A model generated the notes under the pieces. That model was not told where the DNA came from, ran no database searches, and saw nothing but the letters and a program-made list of their open reading frames with translations. A stretch of 64,000 nt of DNA, taken from Haemonchus contortus. Lineage: Eukaryota > Nematoda > Chromadorea > Rhabditida > Trichostrongylidae. The translations under genes were made by a program, and so were the position numbers. This document shows, piece by piece, positions 12,601-23,279 of the stretch (position 1 is the first letter of the stretch; the number at the start of each line of letters is the position of its first letter). The stretch covers positions 40,173,920-40,237,919 of the forward strand of contig LS997566.1 of the NCBI GenBank assembly GCA_000469685.2, written 5' to 3'.

Positions 12601-15600
12601 CAATCTTCAAAGGGCATTATATAATACATTTGAGAAAACACGTGTGGCAAGTGGATGATGGAGTGCGAACCTGGGTTTACTGTAGGAGAGGAAGGTCATG
12701 CAAATATGCAAAAGTTGAACCCCAGAACTGCGAATCTCTACATCCAAAAGCTATGAAGATGAAGAACAACGACAATTCTAGCAGGAAACCGCCTGAAGCT
12801 CGAATCCAGGCTTGTTGACTTCTCCTATGCCCTTAGCAAATCCCCCTAACGCCTTCAATTCCCTCATTGAGCATACTACTTTGAAACCTCATCAGGAGAC
12901 ATGATTCTGGTAAAACTAGCTCTGTCAACACGCTGATAAGTCTAATGGAGGACAGCCCATTTCTGAAAGGACTCCCATGGGGACCACCAGAGAAACTGGC
13001 CCGAACAAAATAGTTAAAAGAACGGGGTAATAGCGGGTAATAGTGCCGTGGAAGTGAACGCCTCCGACTCACAACTACCCAGAAAAGCAAGTAATGGAGA
13101 TATGCAAGGAAGACTGAAGTTAACGGATTGTACGACATAGGATAGCCGTATACAAACTGATAGATAATCAGAAAGTGGCGAGTACTACGATTCGAGTATT
13201 CAAGGATAAAAAAGATGGACGTTGCAGTGTTCAACACTTCAGCATTAGAATGAGCCATGCATTTTACATATTACCTGAAAGAATTGAACAGGATATTACA
13301 TAAAACTCAAAAGACGTAGTCAGGGATAGAACAGACTGATGGCGCAATATTATTTTGTTTGGAAGGTGCACCACGCACTCTACATTACTATGAAATTTCC
13401 TAGTATTTGGAATGCATACCAAGCCCATTACACTGCTCTGACGACTCCAATTAGAAAATTTACCTCCATCTAGCTTTCGAGGCCGAATTATAAAACCAAG
13501 AGTGTAAGCAGAAACATGACGAGCGAAGTCGGGAAAAATCGCTTATATGAAGCCAATGGTGGATCAATTCTTTCTGAAGAAGCCTCATCCCCTCGAAAAT
13601 AGTCGATCTGTCAAAGTTGGATTTTCTAGCCCCATTTCTCCGAGAGGAACTGATCGAAATGTCTATCAGATGACTGCGATACTCGCCTTAACAAGAAAGA
13701 TGGAAAAAACAGACGAATCGACAAAGGGCTCAACGTTCCGTAGCGAATGTGGCGCCTTTATTGAACGTGCCACCTAGCACTTTTCTTTTGGATCGAATCC
13801 CACCGCGGCGACCTAATCTTCAGTCATAAGGTAAATGGTATTTTGTCCGGTGTTCCACGAGAATACTGAGTTTTCTAATTTTTTTTCTGAAAAACAAAAG
13901 ACCGAACTCGTCATTAATCCATCTTACAAAGCCGTTTAGGAGAACTGAACGAAAAGGAGCGGCACAGCGATTGCAGGTCAAACATCAGTTCATTCGTTCT
14001 TACGTTACTGAGTTAGAAGCAGGTGCATGGCGTGTTCTCAGAGGACAGCAAAAACCTATCATTCGATTTTTATTTCAGTTATACCGAGCCCCTCAGAACG
14101 AGGACATGGGTACAGAACAATAATGACAGACTGGGATTATCGGAGACAAGAGATGCAAGGGTGCACCATGGGGTTAATCCCGATTACCATCTGCGATTCT
14201 CAGATGGTTGTTTACTTTAATGATGACAGGGACAGAAAGAAAGATCCAGGAATGAAGGTCCCAGAAGAAAAAAATTAAGGACCATATCAGGAAGAAAAGG
14301 CTCAATGTTGACGAAGAAAGGCGCCATGTGTGTGGGGCGATTCGACAACATGCTTTTTCCTACGACAACATTCATGCTGTTCACACCGTAGACAGCATGG
14401 TCATTGAATTTATGTGGCACTTAGAGGAATGATAAGGAGGAATATCAACGAAATAATCGATACATATGAATTCCATAAAGAAAGAATTTTCATTTATGTA
14501 AGTGTTCTCAGCCGAGTAGCGAATCAATTTGGAACGAGCGCGTCCAGATTATATATATAATAAACTGGAGCGCAATCGTCCTCCTCGGAGAGGGCTCCGA
14601 CTAGTCCAATGCATTTGAATTGACGTTCGAAAAACGACTTGGAAATGAGAAACGACCAAAAAACTTCCATCTCAAGTCGACCGCAACGACCATGTCGTCG
14701 GAAAAGACGTCGTTTAACTAAGAAAAACCTCACTGTAACATCAATCGATAAACATATTTTGTATACGAGTTGATAGCGCTGAAAAAGTGTTATGCATGAG
14801 AAATAGATCCAGATTACATGGACGGACTTTTTTCAACAACCTTGACGAAAATGACCACATAAAAGGCCGAGGCCACCACTGACGTCGTCTGTTGGCACAA
14901 AATCGATACATGCGGTGCACCCAAACACCACACACATACACACATGCTGCCATGGAAGGGGTTGGATGTAATGGACAGAAGAGGGCAGCTGGGGTGGTCA
15001 GTCGGGATCGACGGGATGAGTGGCGTGAATGATGACCCCCGTACACGGACAACTTGATGATGGTCACATCTCGTCGTCGTCTCGTCAACACCACATTCGT
15101 GCAAGCACTTCACGCTCACACCCTCCGAGTACTTTTTAGCGTTTAGTCAACGGATTTCGGACCCTGCCAAAAGCCATAACTGGCTCCTACCAAATTTTCA
15201 CGGTAATATCCACCAAATACAATAAATATTTGACAAAATCATCTAGAAAATTCTTCAGATGGAGCAGTCGATCTGCCTTTCTTTTAATTCCAAAGCTACA
15301 CGTCGGAAAACACAATGAAGTATATGAGTGTGCTGAGCATACGGACAAGGAAACCACAAAAAACAATTATCTCCCAGACAAGTAACCGAGGTGCCTACCT
15401 TACTCACGCGCCTACAGCAGCGCTTTTCGTCATTGCACCAGCCCAGACTTTGTCTAGGAAGGCGGCCATTAGAAATCATTTTTCACAACTCTCCAAGCGC
15501 TGTTAGAAGAGGGTACTTGGCACCTGGGATTACAACCCGAAGGGTGCTAAAGAAGCTTCAATACAGAGGAGAAGGTACCTGATTTGCGTTGGATGAAGGT

Positions 15601-16730
15601 ACCAGTCTCTGTGGTTACCATCTGAGCGTTGTTCAAGCGGCTCCAAAAAAGGGAAGGCCTTCAGGAGAAAAAGTACATCGGCTCACAGAAAAGGTTAAAC
15701 TGCAATGTAGTCACGAGGATAATTACCTCTAGACGTGCATTTGCTCTCGGACAGGACTCGAGCCCAATCCTGTGCTTTTTGAAGCTTCAGAAAGGGTGAC
15801 AAGAGAAAGTAGGTTGGAAGCTTATTCCAAGAATCGATGGGTACCGGAGAATGCAAAAGGAGTTTATACTCGACGCAGAAGCCAGAACAGTACTCCCTTT
15901 CAGGGGCAGCCCATATTATTTTTCCCCTTTGAGTATGACAAGCGTGCATAGAGGATTATACCAGAGTGGAACCATTACGGTAGTATTAAAAATAAATGGG
16001 CATAGTATTAAACAGTTCTATCAATCGCAGGAGGTCGAAAGGGGCAAAAGAACTGTCACGCTCTGTTTGCATAATCTTCGGGTTCTCAATGTGTTCTGGC
16101 ATTTTTACCTTCAAATTCTCTCTAGGAACGTCGTTCTCACAGAAGGGACTGAAGAACATCTTCTGAACATCGACTGATTCTTGTAATACACTGCGGTGGT
16201 CACACGCACAATCAAACACCTCTATGTCTGCAAGCTTCTGCCGAATGTATGGCGCACCCTAAAGGAGCAGGTAATCCTGATTCTGCCTCGGGGAGAACAG
16301 CTAAGGGCCGTTGTCTGGGAAACACGGATATCTATAAAGGGCAAAAGAAAAACCATCGATCAATAAAAGCGATTTGCACTCGGCCGTCTTCCTGGTGGAA
16401 ATGTTTGCCCCGAAAATTAATGCAGGCTGGCTGGCTTGCCTGCTATGCATAGCCAGCTATGAGAATCAAGTAAAAAAAGAGCAAGTGGAATAGCGGAGTT
16501 TCCGCGATAGCCGAAAAAGCCGGCGGAATAAAGAGCTTTCCCAAAAAATGCGTTGTAAATAGTAAAGTGGAAGCGAAGAGGGCCTAAAGAGGATCTCACG
16601 AAAAGTTCAAGGACGTGTTTGTCTGCTTAGGGGTAGGGCAGGAGTGGATAAGAAAGATAATTCAATCAAAAATAACCAAAAATCCTAAAAAAAAAAAGCT
16701 CAAAGGCACGAGTCTTCGGTTCGACCAGCC
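9656..16730. other. Long stretch without a recognisable gene
   Basis: No exon chain or known protein was found on either strand. Long minus-strand frames at 10,601-11,058 and 12,833-13,258 (up to 141 codons) have no recognisable content. At 14,850-15,110 there is a locally GC-rich stretch with GTCGTC and CA-rich runs (ACACCACACACATACACACA) of the kind also seen at 46.44-46.64 and 49.65-49.80 kb. SINE-tail-like words occur at about 11,235, 13,249, 13,368 and 14,023. Confidence 0.4.
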
Positions 16731-16977
16731 ATTCTGGGGCGCGCCACGCACTTGTCTTTTCCATGATATTGAAGAAGCATTGGAGGGTTGGTTAGCCTTG
16801 AACTTCTGAAGGCTTACTGACATTCAAACAGCGCCCTCCTTTTACTGACGAGTCTGGCGATTGTGGGCTCCCTAGAGGATGATGCCATAATGACCTAGGA
16901 GGGGATTGAACCTTAGGAGTTGCGTTTAATACGAATGAATCTTGTTACGGCAAGAATATACCTACACCACCCACGCC
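16731..16977 (-). repeat. tRNA-derived SINE, copy I
   Basis: On the minus strand the head near 16,977 reads GGTGGTGTAGGTATATTC and a box-B-like AAGGTTCAATCCCCTCC follows. The body is recognisable on the plus strand as TTTACTGACGAGTCTGGCGA followed by CTCCCTAGAGG. The tail on the plus strand is GGGGCGCGCCACGCACTTGT. The middle is strongly diverged, making this one of the older copies. Confidence 0.6.
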
Positions 16978-17380
16978 ATGATTCCATACAAAGGCTTCGG
17001 AAACAAAGTAGAATGCTCCCACGGAACAACTTTTTCAATCTTCACCACGTAATTTTGTGACGCAATAATCGCGCCTCTTCTATTTGCTCGGTACCACTTA
17101 AATCATGACAGCGAGCAAACAGTGCTGGAGCATGGGGATAGCGACAAATGGGCGAACGGTATAGTCTAACAAGCTGTATCATTATGAATACAGCAGGCCT
17201 GCTAAACGATATGGGCACACAAAATCGGGCAATCGTAAACATAATGTGGGGAGGGGCTTTCGCCAAATGACATATGATTGACAGGGCCAAATAGTGGGAA
17301 CTGCACAATCGGGCGGATATTTGGACTAATATTTATATCAATGTGGCCACAGCGACACAGAGAATTAATAGGAACAATTA
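16978..17380. other. Spacer between SINE and mariner fragment
   Basis: No gene or repeat identified. It ends with the TA dinucleotide (17,379-17,380) that precedes the mariner terminal repeat. Confidence 0.5.
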
Positions 17381-17600
17381 TTAGGTTGATGCATAATTAT
17401 TGCGGATTTTTTCGCGGCTCTTTTTCTCTTGAAAGAATTTGACTTTCGAGTTTTTCTAGAAATGATCTACTTGATTTCCTCTACAAGAATATACCCGAAA
17501 AACCACCCGTATATCCGCGATATTAGGCTTTACTACTTCGAGAAAGATTGGAAGGTGGCGCACTCATTCCGCGATCTCAGTAACTTTTCAGCGATCGTTC
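17381..17600 (+). mobile_element. Broken end of a mariner-like element
   Basis: After a TA at 17,379-17,380 the sequence begins TTAGGTTGATGCATAATTAT. It stays closely alignable for about 220 bases to the reverse complement of the right end of the neighbouring element (18,100-18,321). The alignment includes TCTAGAAATGATCTACTTGA and GCGATCTCAGTAACTTTTC. The homology then stops, so this is a truncated copy in the opposite orientation. The start resembles the terminal repeat of Hsmar1 (TTAGGTTGGTGCAAAAGTAA, from memory), which places it in that part of the mariner family. Confidence 0.8.
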
Positions 17601-17711
17601 ATTAGGTGATCTAGTGAAAGTACACATGATGTCCTGATGGTCAAACACGGTCAAATACGGTCAAACATTTTGATATTTTCCATTTCCCTGCATTTTACCT
17701 GCCACTATATA

Positions 17712-18321
17712 TTAGGGTGATGAATAATTATTGCGGATTTTTCCAGCAAATTTTACTTAAAGAAATTACAGAAATACTAAGCAAAGACATATAAAAATGA
17801 TTACTCCGTAATTTATTTACCATCTACGTCAAGCACTGCTTCCCATTGATTAGTTAGTCGGATCCCAGAAGCGAAGAAGTTTTGATCCTTACAGGCGACT
17901 GACTGACTTGATGGCCGATGTCCACGCCTTGACATCGGCCATCAAGTCATCCAAATCGACGTAACTTCTATTCTCTAGCCATTTTTTCGATGAACGGTTG
18001 ACGAGATAATCCATAAAAGTTTCTGCTGGTGAATATGGCAGATTTGGGGGCAGATCCCATTTCTTGGTTGGCTCTGGCTGATTGTTCGATCGCCGATTTG
18101 ATCGTCGAAAAGTTACTGAGATCGCGGAAGACTGCGCCTCCCTCCAATCTTCTCGAAGTAGTTAAGCCTAATTTCGCGAACATGTGGATGGACTCTTGAG
18201 TATATTCTTGTAGAGGAAATCAAGTAGATCATTTCTAGAAAAAACCCGAACTCAATAGTCAACCACTTTCGGGAGAAAAAAAAAGCCGCGAAAAATCCGC
18301 AATAATTATGCATCAACCTAA
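17712..18321 (-). mobile_element. Mariner-derived non-autonomous element, 610 bp
   Basis: Flanked by TA on both sides (17,710-17,711 and 18,322-18,323). The ends are inverted repeats: TTAGGGTGATGAATAATTAT at the left and its near-exact complement at the right. Between them, on the minus strand, a piece of the C-terminal part of a mariner transposase survives. WDLPPNLPYSP corresponds to the region of the third catalytic Asp, whose usual form is PYSPDLAPxDYH; here the Asp is replaced in PYSPAETFMDY. Downstream is KDQNFFASGI, typical of mariner C termini. The N-terminal DNA-binding part and the first two catalytic Asp residues are missing, so it cannot move itself. It forms an inverted pair with the fragment at 17,381-17,600. 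Confidence 0.85.
17905..17948. repeat. Perfect 18-bp hairpin inside the mariner derivative
   Basis: GACTTGATGGCCGATGTC is followed by an 8-base loop and its exact reverse complement. The related element at 37,982-38,554 has only the right arm here (CATCGGCCACCAAGTCATTC), so the left arm appears to be a later inverted copy. Confidence 0.9.
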
Positions 18322-18909
18322 TAGATTTCTGGAAACGCTGGGTAACGAAGCATGGATAAGAACTCCCAAGCGCTACTAAAACTAACTCATCGGACTTGAC
18401 ATAGTAATCGTCATTGGAAAAGCAGCGTGATATTTGCCGAGCACTGAATAGACAGTTAGCCACTCAAACGCCGCAGCGATTTCGAACAGAAATCGAATGC
18501 ATGGCGTGTCCCAGATGAGCAGTTGAATGTCCTAGAGCTTTAGTGGAACGGTTATTGAGAAGCATTGGAGAAAGTCTTCATGGTATCTAATAAACAAAGA
18601 GTTGAATAGAGCACAAGAGATAAATTTTGCAGGTATAAGGCACACAGAGCCATTAAGTTCACCGCTTATCCGCCATTCTTTTGGGTCTCTCCCGGATTGT
18701 TTCGCTGCTAAGTTTGGCTGGGCTATATCATGCGAGGCCTGTGGTGAGATACATCATTGAAATCGTGCCCCAAACCCGAGTTTTGGATAATTTTCTCATC
18801 GTCTTAATGACGCACCGAAAACCTGGCACCCTAAAGACGGGAGAATCAACTTTTTCGCTTTTGGCCGCTTATACCATTCAGAGGTTACTGATTAAGCTAA
18901 TCTGTAGGG
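18322..18909. other. Spacer, no gene seen
   Basis: Open frames that read out of the mariner element continue into this stretch without meaning. A SINE-tail-like word in reverse orientation (GCATGGCGTGTCCC) sits at about 18,499. Confidence 0.45.
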
Positions 18910-19200
18910 CGGATGTCGTAGGGGCAATAGTGATATCATATCATATCACTATTACCATTACATACGGGTGGTCTGAGGGTCAAATCCCTCATCGACACTC
19001 GTTTGGGCCAAACAAGCCTTCCATTCTTTCCGTGGATCGACTAGTTGATACCAGAATCGTCTGCAAGCATAAAAGTACTGACTTGGCCATCATCTAACCC
19101 AAGTCACTGTATGGGCCCCATACACAATCAAACCGCCGCTACGATTCTGGATGACAGTCGAGTGAGGGAAAGCATCTTGAAAATAGGATTGACCAACGCC
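18910..19200 (+). repeat. tRNA-derived SINE, copy F
   Basis: Head GCGGATGTCGTAGGGGCAAT, then a private palindromic insert (arms ATAGTGATAT and ATATCACTAT, 18,927-18,952), then a box-B-like GGGTCAAATCCCTCATCG. The body follows (GGGCCAAACAAGCCTTCCAT, TACCAGAATCGTCTGCAAG) with a tail ACGATTCTGGATGACAGTCG and the terminal GGATTGACCAACGCC. The last block corresponds to GGGATTGATTAACGCC of copy G, showing that the family's 3' end extends beyond the GCGCAT word. Confidence 0.8.
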
Positions 19201-19606
19201 AAACAATTCACCCTTCAGACTTCAATTCAACCTGCAATCTAGTTTCAATAGCTCTCAAGAAATTTGGCCTCGGAAACATCTACTACATAAACAGTACAGA
19301 GCAATCAACCATTGGATCATCATCACAGATCGAAAATCTAGTTTTCGGTTAATAAAATTTTAAGAGCGAAGTCTCAGAAACGACTAGTTTCAAGAGGAAT
19401 TAGCTGAGACCCAGACTGACTTCTTCTGAGCCCTCCGTTTAATTACAACTATCAATACTATCCATTTAGTCTCTCTATCGGAATGTTGTTCCAGCATCTG
19501 CCCAGCACGTCCTAGAACCCGTGAGGTAAAGAAATCACATTAAGCCGAGTATGAAAAAAGGCTTGAAGATTAATTAAGAAAAGTAAGCCGAAAATAAGGT
19601 TGGAAT

Positions 19607-19656
19607 GAATATAAATATAAATATAAATATAAATATAAATATGAATATAAATATAG
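19607..19656. repeat. ATAAAT microsatellite
   Basis: About eight units of ATAAAT with one G substitution. The regular frame read through it on the minus strand (Tyr/Ile/Leu repeats) is an artefact of the repeat. Confidence 0.95.
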
Positions 19657-22600
19657 ATGAATACAAAACACGTGAAACATGTGCACAAGAAAGATGAAGG
19701 TGGAGCTCTGAAGGGCAAAACCTTTACCGCCACCACAAGTATAGCTTACAGACGGAAGCGGAATCTTGCTCAGACCATCCACGTCACCGATTTATTTCTG
19801 GCTGATAGCTCGCTTTCATAAGACTTAATCTGGAGGAAGAAATTCCTCGCTCCCAGATGAAACCTTATCGCGTGGATGCCTTCTTCGGCCAGTCTTTCCA
19901 ACCATTATATACGTCGTATAGCACTCATACCTACTACAGTGCTGAATAAGATCCAAGAAAGTTTATGCGGCACAGTCAAGGGGTATGGACTGCTTGAGTT
20001 CTTTGGGAGCATAAAGACCGTGGAAGGACAGACACCACTGGGAAGAACCAAGTAGCACTCACGTTACCACAGGGATGGCTAGGATAGATATCGGGTGGTG
20101 ATGTCTTACAAAAACTGAGTGCCCCATAACACCGCTAGGAGGAGGGAGAAGCCGCTGAGCGCATAAAGCTATGAAAAAATGTAAGAAAACGGTATGGGTA
20201 CGTAGTTCGAAATTCAATGAAGTGGTACTCTTGAAAAAGTGGTGATTAAAGCTCCGATGACGACACTTTTTGTCAGAATAAACCTTATGGAACACAGTAG
20301 CAGATCGTTACGCTCATACAGCATCGCCGCTGCTAATAGAACCAGTTTCTAGCCAAGCGTTCCAGACTACTTGGCGAGCCCAGCGTGAGACACGCTTCTC
20401 AACCCCTATCGACTTTATTACTGCCATAAACTCTTATGTGTACAAACCAAGAACGCCATAGATAACCGTTACACTTCAGAGCGTGGTATGCGCTGGACAA
20501 AACTATGAAATTGTAATAGTATTTGAATGGGTACTAAGGTTAGATAAGGGCCCAACTGTTACACCTGATTTTATAAGATAGTATTTCATCCAAATCTGTT
20601 ACAAGCCAGAAAGACATGGTTGCCGTATTTCCGAGCACCGGAATGCAGAAAAGTAGTAAGGAGTTCTAACCATGGACAGAAAGCAACGATGAAGATCATC
20701 ACTCAGTTGCTTTCAAAATTCAACGAGGAAGGAACTGGGATTTATTATGAGGTCAATTGCATTTCGCACTGCCTCGGCTTCTAACAAGATTGTCGGATCG
20801 TTCGGCTTAGTCAAAAACTGAAGTGTTTTGGCAGCAGCAAACCAGTTCAGCAAGCGGCAACCTATTTACTGAAGCTTCCTCCAAAAGGGACTGACCTGAG
20901 CATTAGATTGGTGGAAAATTGTGCACAGGATCATCACAAGGACAGAAATGAAAGTTCGCTAAGCGAACTGAGGGATTGAGCAGCCCATGTTTCCCGCGAT
21001 AACAATCAGTGACCTCCTGGGAGCCATAGGGCAGTGGGAAGTCCTGCTGTCACATACAGAGGCAGGGAATCAAATTTCGTGTTGGACACCGCCAGATCCA
21101 AATATGTTTATCAACACTTCTAGGATTCAGTTCCCCATGAATCCACCTCCTCATTCATCGATTATCCTTATTTTTCATTGTATAAACCAAAAATGTACTC
21201 GACTACTGGTGGGATCCTGAGAGAGTCGCAGGCGTATCTAAGTAGGGAGTGATCACACACCAGAGTACAGGGTACAGGTATAACGTGTGAAAGTACCTCT
21301 TTCCAACTATGAGGGGGTCTTCTGATAGTTTGTTGGGCTGAGAGGGTTCTTGGTGCAGACCCTAATCTTGAGCCGTGTGGTATGTGCTAACTGCAGCATT
21401 TCGTTTAACTATATATCCACTCAGGTTTACAGATACTGTGGCGTATTGTGAGAAATTTCCAAGTCTTCTAGAATCTTCGAAAATGAGGACTTCAGAAAGG
21501 GTATCAAGCAATAACATAGCAGTCACTGCTGTCGCACTCACTATGTGACAACAGCCAAGAAAAACAACCTATTGTACTAACAAGGGAAGGATCCCATGTA
21601 AGGATATAGGTCTTATTCCAAATGGCTACTTCGACTTGTGATCCTTCCCTTTAAGAAAACGATGTTGCGGCACAGGATCGAAGCAGCTCCTAGGACAGTT
21701 TTTTTCTGACCATTCATTTCAGCCTCTATGGTAAGTCCCGTCTCTCTCAATGAGTAACTCAAAAGGGATGGTGTTACGGATGACATTGATCATGGTACCC
21801 CATTGTGGGTTACCTTCCTGTACGTGTCCAGTTATTCGTTGATAATTTTGCTGACTCTATGGCTTAAGAAATAAATCGAGGGCAGCATGGCGATCTATAC
21901 GAAACCCCTCAGGGCATTCTTTATCGCTGCACCTCGGAGATGTCATAAAAAACAAAGTTAGAAAAAATAAAGCGCACCTGGCAAATCGATTAAGGCCAAC
22001 GACAAACGGGTGAACGACTTGGCAAATCTATCAGTAGAAACCACATAGCCATCGAACTGAACAAAGTCGGTGAGAGAAAGCGAATGCTCACGAATCTACC
22101 TAGAAAACCTGTGTTTGTACTGAGATTGTCATCCGTTCTGATGAGAAGAGATACTAGGACTCATTGCTAATAATTCAATTGAGGGGTGAGGATCATAAAG
22201 GATAGTCGAGATGAAAGCTACAAGGATAGGGCCCTATGTGGCTAACTAATTATTGGCCTGATGCAAGTGCAAAGGCGGTATGTATACCGATCCCGTAGGT
22301 GGCGACGTTAGCTTTCTTGGGACTTCACGATGTTCGACACCTCCACGACCTCACACAACCCACTGAAGGAGCCGTAGAAGCCCCTCCCTTAGCGTGTCAG
22401 CACTGAATTTTTACAACCACTGAACAAAGTGTAGAAATACAAATAAGAATAATACCAACTCGATCGAGGTCATGCACCATTACTGAAGCATAAATGGGTA
22501 TAGGTCAAGAGATGCCATTACGGTCGCACAAGGTCATCTCAAGCATGGCCATTTCGGGCTTGTCGTTTCGGGCACCCAGGTGGCATAGTTCGAGCTAGTC

Positions 22601-23279
22601 GCCGTAGAGGCCTTTCCTACTGCACTCCGCATGTATTTATATGCATAAAAATTTGAACCATTCAGGGTAATTTTGGGGTACTTTAACTGTTTGTAACACA
22701 CCCCTTTCCTCAATTGCAATTATCACGTCGTAGGCTGCAACGGCCAGACACTACAGCTCATCTTCCACATGAACCAAGAAGAGGTAGATTGAAGGATCGG
22801 ATGATCCGATGTCGTTCTGAGGGGAGCTAAATATTAGATTTATTTCAAATACAAAGATCGCCAAACCAGTAGCTATACAATGAACCGCATGTCTTCCAAC
22901 AAAGTAACAAACGGACAGCATTCATGTTGCAGCTTTTGGAAATCTCAGTGAACTATTGTAACAGAATACCAAAAAGAAAATTCTGATATCTGAGAAAACT
23001 ACATTTCCCTATGACGACTTCTTCATATCCACTATCAGATGACCATCCTACAAGTTCGGTTCCGCCCCTGTCAAAATATCTATACCTAAGTTCTTCAGAA
23101 ATAACTACAACTGACAACAGTCTCCAAAACAACGAGCACTCCTAAAACCTAATGTCAGAAAAGAAGCTTATTATGTACAAAATCTGATTGATCGCACAAT
23201 CGTTCCCTTACGAAATTAAGGCGAAAAAAGAATTAAAACATGGGAATTCAAAAATAAGCTACTCAGGAGGGACCATCCA
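19657..23279. other. Stretch without a recognisable gene, downstream of mrps-5
   Basis: No exon or repeat copy I can support. The right end lies immediately 3' of the mrps-5 stop codon (minus strand) and must include that gene's 3' untranslated region; I see no canonical AATAAA close to the stop on that strand. Confidence 0.45.

Noticed and set aside
12833..13258. Hydrophobic 141-codon frame that might suggest a membrane receptor
   Set aside because: Hydrophobic runs are irregular and no receptor signature is present.
19512..19782. Tyr/Ile/Leu-rich repetitive frames
   Set aside because: They are translations of the ATAAAT microsatellite.
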